A stretch of 8,661 nt of DNA, taken from Verrucomicrobiales bacterium (GTDB lineage Bacteria > Verrucomicrobiota > Verrucomicrobiia > Verrucomicrobiales > Verrucomicrobiaceae). The stretch's first letter is position 1. Every line of letters begins with the position of its first letter. Positions 6,639 through 8,661 of the stretch are shown one piece after another. The stretch is taken from positions 1-8,661 of the forward strand of contig DMMK01000425.1 of the NCBI GenBank assembly GCA_003453085.1. Direction: 5' to 3'. The notes under the pieces are model-generated. The model saw only the letters and a program-made list of their open reading frames with translations, was not told the DNA's origin and did not search any database. The position numbers and the translations under genes are program-made.

Positions 6639-6879
6639 GTGCGTATTAATTCAGGGAGCTGAACACTGCATTGCAGGGTGGGATGAGCTCATTTGAGAGA
6701 GCATACCGTTTGAGGATCGGACTTTTGCACCCCAACTTTCCTTCATCCTCCGTCTTTCCATAGGGGTGGCGTCGAGTGTGTCGCATCTTCATTTGGGCCA
6801 TGACCCGGCAGTCTTAAAATACCCTGTCACAGTTGGCGTGGGGATGGCTAGTTGGGTTCACCACCCAGGTTTTTCCATC

Positions 6880-8373
6880 ATGTTTTCCTTTCTGAAATTT
6901 CTCGTTGCGGCGGGCATCGCCACTTTTGGCATCTGGTATGTTTTTCAATATGAGACCATCACGGAGGTCACGGGCGGGGTGGCGTTTGTCTCAGTGGTGG
7001 TGGCGTTTTGCCTGCTGAAATGGCAGCCGGATCTCAGCAAGAAGGAGTACATCGTTCAGTACAAGAACCTGAAGTGGCTGCCGGGGGAGTTTACGCGTCA
7101 CTGGCTGATCACCGGGGATACGGGGGTGGGGAAGACGACCTCGGGGTTTAACCCGCTGCTGCACCAGATTAGCCTAAGCCGGCCAAACTGGGGTGGGCTG
7201 ATTTTGGGAGCGAAGGGGGATGAGCACTTTTTCGCGATGGAGCATGCGGCGGGGCATGGTCGCCCGGAGGCGATCTGTGTGCTGGCGGTGCGGCCAGACC
7301 GCCTGGACCGGAGTTGGAAGCCGAAGGAGCGCTACAACCTCGTTTCAGATCCTCGCCTGCCCTACACGACGCATGCGAAGAACCTGGTGGATACGGGGGC
7401 GTCGCTGACGGAGGGGGAGCAGTCGTCCTTCTTCAAACCGGCGGCGCAGCAGGCACTGACGAGCGCCTTTGAAATGCTGGAGACGCTGGGCAAGCCGGTG
7501 AATGTGCTGCGGGCCTATGAGATCCTGACGGACAGCTCTGCGATGGAGAAGATGTTTGAGGAATTGCTGGATGCGGACAGCACGCCGGAGCGCATCAAGC
7601 TGGCGAAATACTTTGACCAGACCTTTCTGAGTGCGAAGGCGGCGGAGCAGAAGGAGGGCCTGGTGGGCACGCTGAAGGTGATGCTGGGCTTCTTCACGCA
7701 CCCAGACATTGCGGAGGTGTTTTGCTCCGACGAACCGAACACAATTGATATTACGGATGTGGACAAGGGCCGCATCTTTTGCACGGCGCTGCCGCAGACT
7801 TTCCAGACGGAGCGACGCTACATCAATACGTACATCAAGCTGCTGTTTTACACGCATGCGATGATGCGTTTTGACAAGCCGAAGTCAGAGCGAAAAAATG
7901 AGAATCTGCTGATCGCCCTGATGGATGAGTTTCAGGCGTTGGCCACGGCGAGTGAAGACGGCATTTCGGACCACAACGTGATCGACCGTCTGCGTGCGGC
8001 GAACTGCTGCCTCATCTTGGGGATGCAGAGCGATGCCTCGCTCTTCCCGGTGCTGGGCAAGGAGACAGCGCAGGTGCTGACGCTGAACTGCCGCTCCCGC
8101 ATCGCCTTTCGCCAACCGGATCCCGAGGGGGCGCTGGCGGTGGCAGAGTTCATTGCGAAAGTGGAGAAGAAGAAGGTGTCGAAGTCTTCAGGATTCATGG
8201 GCAAGGATGCGAGCAAATCCGTGAGCAAGGAGTGGGACTACGAGGTGCAGCCGGGCGAACTGATGAAGATGCCGGATGCGACAGCCTGGATCGTCCACCC
8301 TTCCAAAAAGAAGGTGCTGATGCGCATCCCGGCGATGGATGGTGCAGGGAAGATCCCGGACTGGTGGAAGTGA
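6880..8373 (+). CDS. Membrane-anchored VirD4/TraG-like P-loop ATPase
   Basis: From the ATG at 6880 this is a 497-residue inner-membrane ATPase of the type IV coupling protein group. Two N-terminal membrane segments are visible (about 3-22 and 31-46). The Walker A motif GDTGVGKT (79-86) and Walker B LLIALMDE (343-350) frame the ATPase core; LGMQSDASL (380-388) matches the conserved Gln region of VirD4/TraG proteins. It is shorter than many conjugative coupling proteins (about 600-700 residues). No relaxase or other type IV secretion gene is visible, so it is an orphan here. Known relatives move DNA or protein substrates through type IV channels. An AGGT sequence nine bases before the ATG is a weak ribosome site, and this start puts the first membrane segment at the N-terminus. 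GTG at 6766 or ATG at 6844 would add residues without family features. A HerA/FtsK-like role is possible. A role in toxin export is speculative. Confidence 0.85.
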   Translation: MFSFLKFLVAAGIATFGIWYVFQYETITEVTGGVAFVSVVVAFCLLKWQPDLSKKEYIVQYKNLKWLPGEFTRHWLITGDTGVGKTTSGFNPLLHQISLSRPNWGGLILGAKGDEHFFAMEHAAGHGRPEAICVLAVRPDRLDRSWKPKERYNLVSDPRLPYTTHAKNLVDTGASLTEGEQSSFFKPAAQQALTSAFEMLETLGKPVNVLRAYEILTDSSAMEKMFEELLDADSTPERIKLAKYFDQTFLSAKAAEQKEGLVGTLKVMLGFFTHPDIAEVFCSDEPNTIDITDVDKGRIFCTALPQTFQTERRYINTYIKLLFYTHAMMRFDKPKSERKNENLLIALMDEFQALATASEDGISDHNVIDRLRAANCCLILGMQSDASLFPVLGKETAQVLTLNCRSRIAFRQPDPEGALAVAEFIAKVEKKKVSKSSGFMGKDASKSVSKEWDYEVQPGELMKMPDATAWIVHPSKKKVLMRIPAMDGAGKIPDWWK

Positions 8374-8459
8374 CCTGTCGCCTCTTGGCGGCCTTCGGTT
8401 GGGAGTTAGCCTTTTTCCAGCCACATCGGCCGTCTTCCTCCTAGCGATCATTTTGGCTT

Positions 8460-8479
8460 CAGCCCAGCAGGGCGGGCTG
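8460..8479 (+). other. Small GC hairpin in convergent intergenic region
   Basis: CAGCCC (8460-8465) pairs with GGGCTG (8474-8479) across an eight-base loop, 87 bases after the ATPase stop codon. No T-tract follows on the plus strand and none lies on the other side in the minus reading, so it is not a convincing intrinsic terminator. The rest of 8374-8587 shows no gene. Confidence 0.3.
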
Positions 8480-8587
8480 GGGGAAATCGTGCCTCCGTTC
8501 TTGCAGGATGGCGCGGTCAAAAACTCAGCTTATCTCGTCACACTTTCGCGCGGCCTAGCCTAATACCTCCTGTTAAGCCGTCGCTGT

Positions 8588-8661
8588 TCAGTTCATCGGC
8601 CTGCCCATTTCGCCATCCAGTTTCCAAATATCGTCCACCTCGTCATGAACAACGAAAGTCC
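8588..8661 (-). CDS. Possible C-terminal fragment of a convergent gene cut by the window edge
   Basis: On the minus strand the frame from 8659 is open for 23 codons and ends in TGA at 8590-8588. The peptide contains TFVVHDEVDDIWKLDGE and ends RPMN. The charged, mixed composition looks like a real protein C-terminus, and the two other minus frames close within the same stretch. It is too short to identify. If real, the gene converges on the ATPase with a spacing of 214 bases. Confidence 0.35.
   Translation of the reverse strand, partial: TFVVHDEVDDIWKLDGEMGRPMN

Larger units (their letters stand above)
6497..6879. other. Divergent intergenic region (383 bases)
   Basis: This region lies between the divergently oriented secreted-protein gene and ATPase gene. 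About 6520-6650 is AT-rich and holds the candidate promoter, the GGTGT repeats and the inverted repeat. From about 6660 to 6879 base composition returns to average and I see no convincing gene, RNA or terminator. A GTG at 6766 is in frame with the ATPase, but its 38-residue extension looks non-coding. Confidence 0.7.

Noticed and set aside
6766..6879. GTG at 6766 and ATG at 6844 as upstream starts for the ATPase
   Set aside because: The added residues lack family features and would push the first membrane segment inward. The ATG at 6880 has a weak AGGT nine bases upstream and begins right at the membrane anchor.
8460..8479. Intrinsic terminator after the ATPase gene
   Set aside because: The six-pair GC stem is not followed by a T-tract on either strand.
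8565..8571. Perfect AGGAGGT on the minus strand
   Set aside because: No start codon follows at a usable distance; the first GTG downstream runs straight into TGA. It is probably chance.

Overview
The window looks like the end of an assembled contig from a member of the Verrucomicrobiota, probably near Verrucomicrobiaceae/Prosthecobacter. The main clue is the mature N-terminus of the giant minus-strand protein: a WWAQRGVI-type opening followed by three DFAAxNxGQxK-type motifs. I recall this arrangement from verrucomicrobial surface and RHS-like proteins. Weak or absent Shine-Dalgarno sequences fit that group. The placement rests on recalled family knowledge, not on a search.

Layout. Positions 1-61 are not genomic: 29-61 match the Nextera (Tn5 tagmentation) read-1 adapter at 29 of 33 bases, and all four mismatches read as G. 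The next ~60 bases are very G-rich and may carry similar miscalls. From about 62 to 6496 there is one minus-strand locus, read from right to left: a secreted tyrosine-rich protein (5417-6496), a 1549-residue secreted polymorphic toxin (704-5353), and a SUKH (SMI1/KNR4) immunity protein (156-707). The immunity start codon overlaps the toxin stop codon as ATGA. A divergent, AT-rich non-coding region (6497-6879) holds a plausible minus-strand promoter. It separates the locus from a plus-strand VirD4/TraG-like P-loop ATPase (6880-8373). The last ~290 bases are intergenic, except for the probable C-terminal 23 codons of a convergent minus-strand gene entering at the right edge.

How the genes work together. 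The toxin has a signal peptide, three N-terminal repeats, a long beta-rich stalk split by a Gly/Pro linker, a hydrophobic/glycine-rich pre-toxin region, a Hint self-cleaving domain (residues 1290-1434) and a 115-residue C-terminal domain with an ERHHP motif and later histidines, as in HNH/EndoVII-type nucleases. The expected model is that Hint cleavage after N1434 frees the toxin domain while the SUKH protein protects the producer. The upstream secreted protein is probably an operon partner at the cell surface. A link between the ATPase and the toxin is speculation from proximity only.

The most interesting points are a polymorphic toxin built on a verrucomicrobial scaffold without RHS repeats, an unassigned nuclease-like tip, a DxNxDxxxD calcium-type loop inside the Hint domain, and an uncharacterised secreted partner.
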